NCBI GenBank assembly: GCA_002343845.1
Contig: DDSQ01000083.1
Location: forward strand, 358-5,627
Direction of reading: 5' to 3'
DNA from: Planctomycetes bacterium UBA2386
GTDB lineage: Bacteria > Planctomycetota > UBA1135 > UBA2386
Length of the DNA stretch: 5,270 bases
The notes beneath the pieces were generated by a model. That model searched no databases, had not been told where the DNA came from, and saw nothing but the letters and a program-made list of their open reading frames with translations. Each line of letters begins with the position of its first letter. Position 1 is the first letter of the stretch. The position numbers and the translations under genes were made by a program. Positions 1 through 5,270 of this stretch are shown here, one piece after another.

Positions 1-267
1 TATTCGGCCTGCTTCATCGGCGCGATGAAGGCGGTCGCCGCGAAGCAGAAGATCAGCCTGCCGGCCGACGTGTCCATCACCGCCGACGTGGCCATCGGCC
101 CGATGACCGGCAAGCCCGGCGCCTTCGGCATCGCGGTGAAGATGGCGGTCTCGGTGCCGGGCATGGACCGCGCCGCGCTCGAGGCCCTGGTCGCCACGGC
201 GCACGAGGTGTGCCCGTATTCGAACGCCACGCGCGGCAACATCGACGTCAGCTTCAGCTTCGGCTGA
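1..267 (+). CDS. ohr: Organic hydroperoxide resistance protein Ohr (OsmC/Ohr family), 5'-truncated by the window edge
   Basis: Ohr is a cytoplasmic thiol peroxidase that reduces organic (fatty-acid) hydroperoxides to alcohols, using two cysteines that are re-reduced by lipoylated proteins. The reading frame is open from base 1 to the TGA at 265-267, giving 88 residues. The fragment begins YSACF, which carries the peroxidatic cysteine (residue 4 here). Near the end it has VCPYSNATRGN, the Ohr signature with the resolving cysteine at residue 71 (bases 211-213). Both cysteines and the GFG- and PGMDR-like stretches between them separate Ohr from the related OsmC group. Full-length Ohr is about 140 residues, so roughly the first 50 lie left of the window. 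The first in-frame ATG in the window (base 25) is internal and is not the start. No OhrR-type regulator is visible here. Family assignment is by recognised motifs and is firm. Confidence 0.93.
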   Translation, partial: YSACFIGAMKAVAAKQKISLPADVSITADVAIGPMTGKPGAFGIAVKMAVSVPGMDRAALEALVATAHEVCPYSNATRGNIDVSFSFG

Positions 268-276
268 GACCGGCAC

Positions 277-300
277 CGCACCCCCGGCCCCGGGGGTGCG
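277..300 (+). terminator. GC-rich hairpin downstream of ohr, possible terminator
   Basis: A perfect inverted repeat lies 9 bases after the ohr stop. The arm at 277-286 (CGCACCCCCG) pairs with 291-300 over 10 bp, around a 4-base loop (GCCC). No T-run follows, so it is not a canonical intrinsic terminator. In very GC-rich genomes strong hairpins without a U-tract are common behind genes and may act in termination or mRNA protection. The structure is seen directly; its role is inferred. Confidence 0.5.
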
Positions 301-318
301 CCGCCGCGCCGGCCACGG

Positions 319-336
319 CGGTCACGCTCCTGTCAC
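319..336 (+). promoter_or_regulatory. Candidate PhoB (Pho) box upstream of the PEP-CTERM gene
   Basis: Two 7-base direct repeats in 11-base register, CGGTCAC-GCTC-CTGTCAC, match the Pho-box layout CTGTCAT-N4-CTGTCAT (known example: the E. coli phoA promoter, CTGTCAT-AAAG-TTGTCAC). Exactly 10 bases after the box is TAGCGT (347-352), a weak -10-like hexamer. This is the spacing seen at phoA, where the Pho box replaces the -35. A start of transcription near 359 would leave a leader of about 30 bases before the ATG at 388. The repeats are seen directly; PhoB control is inferred. Confidence 0.55.
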
Positions 337-346
337 GGGCGCTGCC

Positions 347-352
347 TAGCGT
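347..352 (+). promoter_or_regulatory. Putative -10 element paired with the Pho box
   Basis: TAGCGT keeps the key T-A-...-T positions of TATAAT and sits 10 bases downstream of the candidate Pho box, the distance typical of PhoB-activated sigma-70 promoters. By sequence alone it is weak; the case rests on its position. Confidence 0.35.
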
Positions 353-387
353 CACGGTTTCGTCAAGAAGCCACCAGGAGCGCAGAC

Positions 388-2004
388 ATGAGGACAACCG
401 TGCTGGCGACCGCCGCCGCACTGCTGGCGGCGGGCGCGCTGCCCGCGGCCGCCAACCCGATCGCGGCCATCACGCCGCTGTGGACCTTCGACCACAACGT
501 CGCGCCGACCATCGGCCGCTCGTCGGAGATCCCGTTCTGGGACGCCGCGACCGGCACGCTGTGGGTCGTCGGCGGCAATGGCCTGGACGTGCTGGACCTC
601 GCCGGCAACCGGCTGCAGACCTGGACCAGCAGCGCCTTCGGCAGCGTCAACAGCCTCGCGATCGCCGGCAGCACGCTGGCGCTGTCGTTCACCAACGGCC
701 TGGCCACCAGCGCGCCCGGCTCGGTGCAGTTCTTCGACACCACGACCTTCCTGAGCCAGGGCGCGACGGCGGCCTACCTGGGCGGCGTCAATACCGGCGC
801 GGTGCCGGACATGATCACCTGGACCGCAGGCGGCACGCGGCTGCTGGTGGCCAACGAAGGCGAGCGCCGCAGCAATGCCGACAACCCGGCGGGCGGCGTC
901 AGCCTGATCGACGTCAGCCGCCACGGCGCCTTCTCGACCACCGTGCGCCATGCCGGCTTCGGCGCCTTCGACGACCAGGAGGCCACGCTGCGCGCCGCCG
1001 GCGTGCGCATCCAGGCCGGCGTGGCCGCGTCGATCGCGCTCGAGCCCGAGTACATCGCGGTCGCACCGGACGGCCGCACGGCGATGGTCACGCTGCAGGA
1101 GAACAACGCGATCGCCGAGCTGGACCTGCAGGGCAACCAGTTCACGCGCATCCTGCCGCTGGGCACCAAGGACTACAGCCTGCCCGGCAATGCCATCGAC
1201 CCCAGCGACCAGGACGGGCGCGTCGAATTCCGCGGCGTGCCGGTCAAGGGCCTGTACATGCCCGACGCCATCGTCTCGTACAGCGTGGGCGGCCAGGCCT
1301 TCTACGTGATGGCCAACGAGGGCGACGCCTTCGTCGACGACGCCGACGTCGTGCGCCTGGGCAACGCCGCGGTGACGCTGGACCCGACGGTCTTCCCGGA
1401 CGCCGCGGACCTGAAGCTCAACAGCAACCTCGGGCGCCTGAATATCGTGCGCGACGGCGTCGACGGCAGCGGCAGCACGATCAACATGACCGAGATCGTC
1501 ACGCTGGGCGGGCGCAGCTTCTCGATCCGCGACGCCGACGGCCACCTGGTCTACGACAGCGGCAACCTCCTGGAAGTCGAGGCCCATGCCCGCGGCGTCT
1601 ATGCCGACAACCGCAGCGACGACAAGGGCGTCGAGCCCGAGGGCGTCGCCGTCTTCGAGTTCGCCGGCCGCACGCTGGCCTTCGTCGGCCTGGAGCGCAC
1701 GACGCGCAGCGCGATCGCGATCTTCGACGTCACCGACCCGGCGGCCGTGTCCTTCCTCGACATGATCGTCGCCGACGGCAGCAGCGTGCTGCGCCCCGAA
1801 GGCCTGGTCGCCTTCGCGTCGGGCGGCCGCTACTTCCTGGCCGCCTCGCAAGAGTCGACCGAGGACCTCATCGTCGCCGGCGGGCTGTCCAACCGCACCG
1901 TGCTGTTCGAGATCACGCCGGTGCCGGAGCCGGGCACCTGGGCGCTGATGCTGGGCGGGCTGGCGGCGTTCGGCGCGGTCGCGCGCCGCCGCCGCGCGGA
2001 CTGA
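388..2004 (+). CDS. Choice-of-anchor I family exported protein with PEP-CTERM sorting domain
   Basis: The 538-residue protein starts at ATG 388, with CAGGAG (375-380) 7 bases upstream. Residues 1 to about 22 form a signal peptide: basic start, Ala/Leu-rich core, and an Ala-X-Ala-like end before NPIAA. The body resembles choice-of-anchor I proteins, a beta-propeller-like exported family of unknown biochemical function. Recognisable parts are EPEYIAVAPDGRTA near 219-232 followed by LQENNAIAELDL, GLYMPDAI near 288-295, ANEGD at 309-313, and VEPEGV at 415-420. The C-terminus has VPEPGTWALM from 512, a short hydrophobic segment, then RRRR near 533-536. This is the classic PEP-CTERM tripartite signal, processed by an exosortase and linked to exopolysaccharide-producing Gram-negatives. 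The protein should therefore be exported and surface-retained or released after cleavage. It stands alone, with a candidate Pho box upstream, so a role in phosphate-limited growth is possible. No catalytic site can be named. Confidence 0.88.
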   Translation: MRTTVLATAAALLAAGALPAAANPIAAITPLWTFDHNVAPTIGRSSEIPFWDAATGTLWVVGGNGLDVLDLAGNRLQTWTSSAFGSVNSLAIAGSTLALSFTNGLATSAPGSVQFFDTTTFLSQGATAAYLGGVNTGAVPDMITWTAGGTRLLVANEGERRSNADNPAGGVSLIDVSRHGAFSTTVRHAGFGAFDDQEATLRAAGVRIQAGVAASIALEPEYIAVAPDGRTAMVTLQENNAIAELDLQGNQFTRILPLGTKDYSLPGNAIDPSDQDGRVEFRGVPVKGLYMPDAIVSYSVGGQAFYVMANEGDAFVDDADVVRLGNAAVTLDPTVFPDAADLKLNSNLGRLNIVRDGVDGSGSTINMTEIVTLGGRSFSIRDADGHLVYDSGNLLEVEAHARGVYADNRSDDKGVEPEGVAVFEFAGRTLAFVGLERTTRSAIAIFDVTDPAAVSFLDMIVADGSSVLRPEGLVAFASGGRYFLAASQESTEDLIVAGGLSNRTVLFEITPVPEPGTWALMLGGLAAFGAVARRRRAD

Positions 2005-2034
2005 GGTCGCGGCCGGTCCGGACCCGGTCCGCGC
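1994..2034. terminator. Inverted repeats between convergent genes, possible bidirectional terminator
   Basis: Only 30 bases separate the stop of the PEP-CTERM gene from the stop of the asparaginase gene on the other strand. GCGCGGA (1994-2000) is the reverse complement of TCCGCGC (2028-2034), and between them lies the 10-base palindrome GGTCCGGACC (2015-2024). A nested hairpin could form in transcripts from either side. There is no T-tract on either strand, so the terminator role is only suggested by position. Confidence 0.3.
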
Positions 2035-3021
2035 TCACCCGCCGGCCAGCAGGTCCAGCATCAGCTCGATGCGCGCCTGCACCGGCGTCAGCATGCCGTA
2101 GCTCGGCAGCGCATCCGCCGGCGCGCCGACCACGCCGCCGGCCAGGCAGCGCGACGCGCGCACGACGCGCACGCCCGCCGCGAGCGCACGCTGCGTCGCG
2201 GCGCGCAGTTCGTGGTGCACGGTGCCGTTGCCGGTGCCGGCGATGACCAGCCCTTGCGCTCCGGCACCGGCCAGCGCGTCCAACGTTGCGCCGCGCGCAC
2301 CGGCGTGGCTGGTCACGATCTCGACCACCGGCCAGTCGACCGGGTCGCGCGCCAGCAGCGCGGCCGCGCCAGGGTGCAGCGGCCGGCGCGGCGCATCGCG
2401 GAAGCGGCGCAGCACACCCTGCTCCAGCACGGCCAGCGGCCCGGCGTCGCCACCGCCGAAGGCATCGACACGCCAGCCGTGCAGCTTGCGCAGCTGCGCG
2501 CCGTCCCACACGGTGCCGCCCAGCACGACCAGCACGCCCGCGAGCGCGGGTTCGGCCACGGTCGCGACGGGTGCGCCCGCCCGCGCGACCGTCACGGCGT
2601 CGAGCAGGTTCTGCGGCCCGTCGGGCGACAGCGCGGTGGCCGGGCGCATGGCCGCGGTCAGCACGACCGGCTTGGCGGTGTCCAGCGTGCGGTGCAGGAA
2701 GTAGGCCGTTTCCTCCAGCGTGTCGGTGCCATGCGTGACCACGGCGCCGGCGACCTCCGGCCGCGCCAGCGCCTGCGCCAGCGCACCGTGCAGCGCGCGC
2801 CAGGTCGCGAAGTCCATGTCGCAGCTGTCCAGGCGCGCCAGCGTCCGGGCCTCGATCGCCTGGCCCTGCAGCGGCGGCACGGCGGCCAGCAGGTCCGCCG
2901 CCGTGAGCGCGCCGGAGCGGTAGCCCAGCGCGTCGTCGGCGCGCGCCGCGGTGCCGGCAATGGTGCCGCCGGTGGCGATCACGACGACGGTCGCGGCTTC
3001 GGGGCTTGGACTTTCGTGCAT
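2035..3021 (-). CDS. L-asparaginase (bacterial type I/II asparaginase family), probably cytoplasmic
   Basis: The enzyme hydrolyses L-asparagine to aspartate and ammonia. From the ATG at 3019-3021 it is 328 residues, the usual family length. Both signatures are present: ATGGTIAG near the N-terminus (catalytic Thr20) and THGTDTLEETAYFL (Thr99, Asp100). By comparison with E. coli AnsB, the other active-site residues are also kept: Tyr34 in GYRSG, Ser66 in LDSCDMD, and Lys179 in QLRK (the AnsB Lys162 position). AMRPATALSPDGP is the conserved segment after the second signature. No signal peptide is visible, so a cytosolic location is likely despite the type II-like motifs. A GTG at 3040-3042 would add 7 residues. 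The ATG is preferred because the extension would place a LexA box inside the coding sequence. Neither start has a clear Shine-Dalgarno. The gene is divergent from lexA. Confidence 0.9.
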   Translation of the reverse strand: MHESPSPEAATVVVIATGGTIAGTAARADDALGYRSGALTAADLLAAVPPLQGQAIEARTLARLDSCDMDFATWRALHGALAQALARPEVAGAVVTHGTDTLEETAYFLHRTLDTAKPVVLTAAMRPATALSPDGPQNLLDAVTVARAGAPVATVAEPALAGVLVVLGGTVWDGAQLRKLHGWRVDAFGGGDAGPLAVLEQGVLRRFRDAPRRPLHPGAAALLARDPVDWPVVEIVTSHAGARGATLDALAGAGAQGLVIAGTGNGTVHHELRAATQRALAAGVRVVRASRCLAGGVVGAPADALPSYGMLTPVQARIELMLDLLAGG

Positions 3022-3034
3022 TCTGGATGAAAAT
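3006..3034 (+). promoter_or_regulatory. Putative lexA promoter
   Basis: TTGGAC (3006-3011) and GAAAAT (3029-3034) are separated by 17 bases and resemble sigma-70 -35 and -10 elements. The -10-like part lies inside the first LexA box, as expected for a promoter that LexA represses. The hexamers are imperfect and the -35 would lie inside the start of the divergent asparaginase gene, so this is tentative. Confidence 0.35.
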
Positions 3035-3038
3035 ACAG
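3023..3038. promoter_or_regulatory. LexA operator (SOS box) 1
   Basis: CTGGATGAAAATACAG fits the proteobacterial SOS box CTGT-N8-ACAG with one mismatch in the left half (CTGG) and an AT-rich core that stands out in this GC-rich region. It lies 52 bases before the lexA start, consistent with autorepression. Its left end is one base from the ATG of the divergent asparaginase gene. Confidence 0.8.
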
Positions 3039-3041
3039 TCA

Positions 3042-3057
3042 CTGGACAGATCTACAG
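3042..3057. promoter_or_regulatory. LexA operator (SOS box) 2
   Basis: CTGGACAGATCTACAG is a second CTG-N10-CAG element with the same outer bases as box 1 (CTGG...ACAG), 19 bases further on. Tandem boxes are known upstream of E. coli lexA, where they tighten autorepression. The core is less AT-rich than in box 1, so it may be the weaker site. Confidence 0.65.
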
Positions 3058-3090
3058 CCTGCGCGGCAGCGTGCGGGCCGGGAAGCCACG

Positions 3091-3789
3091 ATGGACAAGA
3101 CCGCCGACGACAGCCCCAAGCTCACGCCGCGCCAGCAGCAGATCCTGGACCTGGTGCAGAGCGCGATCGAACGCACCGGCGCGCCGCCCACGCGCGCCGA
3201 GATCGCGGCCGAGCTGGGCTTCCGGTCCGCCAACGCGGCCGAGGAACACCTGCAGGCGCTGGCGCGCAAGGGCGTCATCGAACTGGTCGGCGGCACCTCG
3301 CGCGGCATCCGCTTGAAGTCTGACACATTGCGTGCGCTGAACGAGGCGCGGCTGGCGCCCTTCGGCAAGCAGTATTCGCTGCCGCTGCCCAGCCTGGCGC
3401 AGCTGACGCTGCCGCTGGTCGGCCGCGTCGCGGCCGGCAGCCCCATCTTGGCGCAGGAGCACATCGACCAGACCTACCTGATGGAAGCGTCGATGTTTCC
3501 GCGCCGCCCCGACTACCTGCTAAAGGTGCGCGGCATGAGCATGCGCGACGCCGGCATCCTGGACGGCGACCTGCTCGCGGTGCAGAAGGCCAAGGACGCG
3601 AAGAACGGCCAGATCGTCGTCGCGCGGCTGGGCGACGACGTCACCGTCAAGCGGCTGCGGCGCACCAAGGCCGGCATCGAGCTGATTCCCGAGAACCCGG
3701 ACTTCCCCACCATCGTCGTGCCGCCGGGCGAGGACTTCGAGCTCGAAGGCATCGCGGTCGGGCTGATCCGCAACACGATGCTGATGTGA
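3091..3789 (+). CDS. lexA: LexA, SOS-response transcriptional repressor (self-cleaving)
   Basis: LexA represses DNA-damage genes and is inactivated when RecA filaments trigger its autocleavage. The 232-residue product has an N-terminal winged helix-turn-helix (about 10-75), including [11 protein letters not shown] and [26 protein letters not shown]. The C-terminal S24 peptidase-like domain follows. The cleavage site is VAAG with the scissile bond Ala115-Gly116. The catalytic Ser150 is in RGMSMRDAG and Lys187 in VTVKRL. All three are offset by 31 from E. coli LexA (84/85, 119, 156), so the domain is intact. The extra length over E. coli (202 residues) is mostly a longer linker around residues 75-105, as in betaproteobacteria. 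The ATG at 3091 has only a weak Shine-Dalgarno (GGGAAG, about 3080-3085). Two LexA boxes upstream point to autoregulation. A small HhH gene follows 10 bases after the stop. Confidence 0.96.
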   Translation: MDKTADDSPKLTPRQQQILDLVQSAIERTGAPPTRAEIAAELGFRSANAAEEHLQALARKGVIELVGGTSRGIRLKSDTLRALNEARLAPFGKQYSLPLPSLAQLTLPLVGRVAAGSPILAQEHIDQTYLMEASMFPRRPDYLLKVRGMSMRDAGILDGDLLAVQKAKDAKNGQIVVARLGDDVTVKRLRRTKAGIELIPENPDFPTIVVPPGEDFELEGIAVGLIRNTMLM

Positions 3790-3791
3790 GG
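3788..3791 (+). promoter_or_regulatory. Shine-Dalgarno overlapping the lexA stop codon
   Basis: GAGG at 3788-3791 shares two bases with the lexA TGA (3787-3789) and is 8 bases from the ATG at 3800. This supports 3800 as the start of the next gene and suggests that its translation is coupled to lexA. Confidence 0.6.
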
Positions 3792-3799
3792 ACCTGAAG

Positions 3800-4213
3800 A
3801 TGGAGCCCGCGATGCCCGCCGCCCGTCCTGCACCCGTTCCCGCCGCGGCGCCCGCGGCGCTGGCGGCGCGCGCGCCGCGGCCGCCGCGCGCCGAGGCGCC
3901 GGCGCGCCCGCCCAAGGCACCGCCGCCGCGCAAGGCGGCCCATGCCGGCGAGTGCGAGCGGCTGGAGCAGCTGCCCAATATCGGCCCGTCGATCGCCGCG
4001 GATCTGCGCAGCCTGGGCATCGTGCACCCGCGCGAGCTGGCCGCGCGCGACGCGCTGCAGCTCTACCAGCAGCTGTGCCGCCACACCGGCCGCCGCCAGG
4101 ACCCCTGCGTGCTCGACACCTTCATGGCCGCGGTGGACTTCATGCGCGGTGCCGAAGCGCGGCCCTGGTGGTCGTACACGGCCGAGCGCAAGCAGCGCTT
4201 CGGCGTCGTCTGA
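3800..4213 (+). CDS. Helix-hairpin-helix protein of the Cdd1 ('pathogenicity locus' / putative mitomycin resistance) family
   Basis: The 137-residue product has two parts. Residues 1-48 are almost entirely Ala, Pro and Arg, with no predicted fold, and are probably disordered and basic. From about residue 53 it matches the Cdd1-like family: LEQLPNIGPSIAADLRSLGI (56-75) is a helix-hairpin-helix with the IGP turn typical of non-specific DNA backbone binding. It is followed by HPREL, LYQQLC, GRRQDPCVLDTFMAAVDFM (Cys94 and Cys103) and the end RPWWSYTAERK. Family members are often labelled mitomycin resistance protein, but the function is not well established. The core is about 85-90 residues, so the N-terminal tail is an addition. 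Its start lies 10 bases after lexA with a ribosome site overlapping the lexA stop, so one SOS-controlled transcript is likely. A DNA-damage role is inferred from that and from the HhH. A start further inside the Ala/Pro tail cannot be excluded. Confidence 0.85.
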   Translation: MEPAMPAARPAPVPAAAPAALAARAPRPPRAEAPARPPKAPPPRKAAHAGECERLEQLPNIGPSIAADLRSLGIVHPRELAARDALQLYQQLCRHTGRRQDPCVLDTFMAAVDFMRGAEARPWWSYTAERKQRFGVV

Positions 4214-4228
4214 CGCAGCAGCGATAGC

Positions 4229-4246
4229 GTCGGCGTCGGCGTCGGC
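4229..4246 (+). repeat. Short tandem repeat, 3 x GTCGGC
   Basis: Three perfect copies of GTCGGC lie just after the Cdd1-like gene, outside coding sequence. Six-base units copied three times can arise by replication slippage. No function is apparent. Confidence 0.6.
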
Positions 4247-4258
4247 GCACCCATTCCG

Positions 4259-4273
4259 GGCCCGGACCGGGCC
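4259..4273. terminator. 15-base palindrome between convergent genes, possible terminator
   Basis: GGCCCGG-A-CCGGGCC is a perfect odd-centred palindrome in the 120-base gap between the Cdd1-like gene and the convergent acylase gene. In RNA it could fold with a small loop from either strand. No T-run follows. The rest of the gap (4214-4333) shows only the GTCGGC triplication and no gene. Confidence 0.3.
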
Positions 4274-4333
4274 GGCGACCGGTGGCCCCATGCGCGCGAC
4301 CGGCGCGCACATGACGGGTTCACGCGCGCAGGC

Positions 4334-5269
4334 TCAGCGCGCCGACGGCTTGGCCAACAAGACGTCCGCGCCGGCCTCCGGCGCCCACAGCGGCACGTAG
4401 CGCACCGCCGCCCAGGGGGCGACGAAGCTGCGGTACAGCGGCGAGAAGACGATGCCGCTCTGCCCGGTGGAGTGCATCACGCGCGAATTCGCCGGCTCGG
4501 CGACGTCGTACAGCGCGCGCAGGCTGGGGCCATGCTCGTCGAGGTACAGCTCGCCGGTCGTCGCGTCCGGGCGCAGGCCGACACGCGAGACATTGACCGT
4601 GAACGTGTCGCCGCCGACCGGCGCGCGCAGCTCGAACAGCCGCGCCAGCGCCTTGACGCGGCTGAACGGCCGGTGCTCCGAGCGCGCCTGGTGCGCATGG
4701 CCCCAGCGCCAGGCCGCGACGTCGGCGCCGAAGCGTTCCTGCAGCTCGTCCAGCGCGCGCGTCAGCGCGGTGCCGGCCTGCATCGCGCAGGTCTCGGCGG
4801 CCGGCGTATGGCGGTCGTCGCACCAGGCGGTGTCGTCGCGCGCCAGCACGCCTTCCAGCGCGTCCTGGAAGGTGCGCGTGGCCAGGCCGCGCTCCCACAG
4901 CGCGGGCCCGGTGTCGTCCATGAAGATCGCCCGCGCCAGCTGGCGCTGCCAGGCCCACCAGATCAGCGGTGCGGCGCGGTCGGCGGCCATCGTGCCGTCG
5001 AAACCCTGCAGCTGCGCCTTGGCCGCGGCGGCCAGCGGGTGCGCCGACTCGGCGCGCTGCAGCCAGGGCAGCAGCGGCTGCACGGCCAGCGAACGCACGT
5101 CGGCCTGCAGCGCCGCCAGGTCGTCGATCGAGTGCTTCGCGCGCGACTGCAGCAGCGCCTCGATGCGCTGCTGGCGGTAGGGCAGCGCCCACTCGGCGGT
5201 CAGGTAGTGCGGGTAGCCCGGCGGCGTGATGCGCTGGTTGGCGGTGGCGATCCAGCCGCGCTCGGGGTC
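4334..5269 (-). CDS. Penicillin acylase family protein, C-terminal portion (5' end beyond the right edge)
   Basis: The frame is open from the right window edge to a TGA at 4334-4336, giving 311 residues. Penicillin acylase family enzymes are N-terminal nucleophile amidohydrolases, usually 700-850 residues, exported to the periplasm and self-cleaved into alpha and beta chains. They act on penicillins, acyl-homoserine lactones or other N-acyl amides. The fragment begins DPERGWIATANQRI, like the conserved segment in the middle of the beta chain. Near the end it has HSTGQSGIVFSPLYRSF (GQSG at fragment residues 269-272) followed by W and RYVPLW, the family's C-terminal signature. A GTG at 5096-5098 is in frame, but coding similarity continues upstream, so it is not the start. 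The nucleophile Ser and signal peptide lie outside the window, so activity and substrate cannot be judged. The gene converges on the lexA/HhH pair. Confidence 0.88.
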   Translation of the reverse strand, partial: DPERGWIATANQRITPPGYPHYLTAEWALPYRQQRIEALLQSRAKHSIDDLAALQADVRSLAVQPLLPWLQRAESAHPLAAAAKAQLQGFDGTMAADRAAPLIWWAWQRQLARAIFMDDTGPALWERGLATRTFQDALEGVLARDDTAWCDDRHTPAAETCAMQAGTALTRALDELQERFGADVAAWRWGHAHQARSEHRPFSRVKALARLFELRAPVGGDTFTVNVSRVGLRPDATTGELYLDEHGPSLRALYDVAEPANSRVMHSTGQSGIVFSPLYRSFVAPWAAVRYVPLWAPEAGADVLLAKPSAR

Positions 5270-5270
5270 G

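Noticed and set aside
352..1851. 499-residue open frame antisense to the PEP-CTERM gene
   Set aside because: Long antisense frames are common opposite GC-rich genes. The product is Ala/Val/Asp/Arg-rich with no domain, and the sense strand has clear family motifs, a signal peptide and a ribosome site.
210..2246. 678-residue open frame on the + strand covering the PEP-CTERM gene
   Set aside because: It is in a different frame from a well-supported gene, is extremely Arg/Pro/Gln-rich, has no recognisable domain, and crosses into the convergent asparaginase gene. Long spurious frames are expected at this GC content.
2212..3030. 272-residue frame opposite the asparaginase gene
   Set aside because: The minus strand encodes a complete asparaginase with all catalytic residues. 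The + strand product is compositionally biased and has no family match.
4229..4246. GTCGGC triplication as a possible CRISPR or regulatory iteron array
   Set aside because: There are only three short contiguous units with no spacers and no neighbouring replication or cas genes. Slippage is the simplest explanation.
3647..4312. Minus-strand frame across lexA and the HhH gene
   Set aside because: It overlaps two well-supported + strand genes, has biased composition and no domain.
4452..5180. 242-residue frame opposite the penicillin acylase fragment
   Set aside because: It is rich in Ser/Ala/Arg with no motif, while the minus strand carries the conserved GQSG C-terminal signature.

Overview
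The window is very GC-rich DNA (about 70% by eye) with dense coding on both strands. It looks like a chromosomal segment of a betaproteobacterium, most likely Burkholderiales of the Rubrivivax/Leptothrix/Roseateles kind. Three things point there: the LexA resembles the long betaproteobacterial form, there is a PEP-CTERM sorted exported protein, and third-position G/C is very strong throughout. The placement is by recognition of protein families, not by a database search.

Layout. 1-267 (+) is the C-terminal part of the organic hydroperoxide peroxidase Ohr, followed by a GC-rich hairpin. 388-2004 (+) is a secreted 538-residue choice-of-anchor I beta-propeller-like protein with a signal peptide and a C-terminal VPEP sorting tail. 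Its upstream region holds a good candidate PhoB box. 2035-3021 (-) is a cytoplasmic-looking L-asparaginase, convergent with the PEP-CTERM gene and divergent from lexA. 3091-3789 (+) is lexA, the SOS repressor, preceded by two LexA-type operators. 3800-4213 (+) is a small helix-hairpin-helix protein of the Cdd1 ('pathogenicity locus' / putative mitomycin resistance) family, 10 bases behind lexA and probably translationally coupled to it. 4334-5269 (-) is the C-terminal portion of a penicillin acylase family N-terminal nucleophile hydrolase, which runs off the right edge.

How it works together. The clearest unit is lexA plus the Cdd1-like gene. An autoregulated SOS repressor appears to be co-transcribed with a putative DNA-binding HhH protein, which suggests a DNA-damage role for a family whose function is poorly defined. 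The same two LexA boxes lie directly against the asparaginase start on the other strand, so that gene may be affected by LexA. The PEP-CTERM gene looks like a stand-alone phosphate-starvation gene. Ohr and the acylase are edge fragments with no visible functional link to the rest. No RNA genes, CRISPR arrays, insertion sequences or att sites were seen, and no gene-free stretch exceeds 300 bases.
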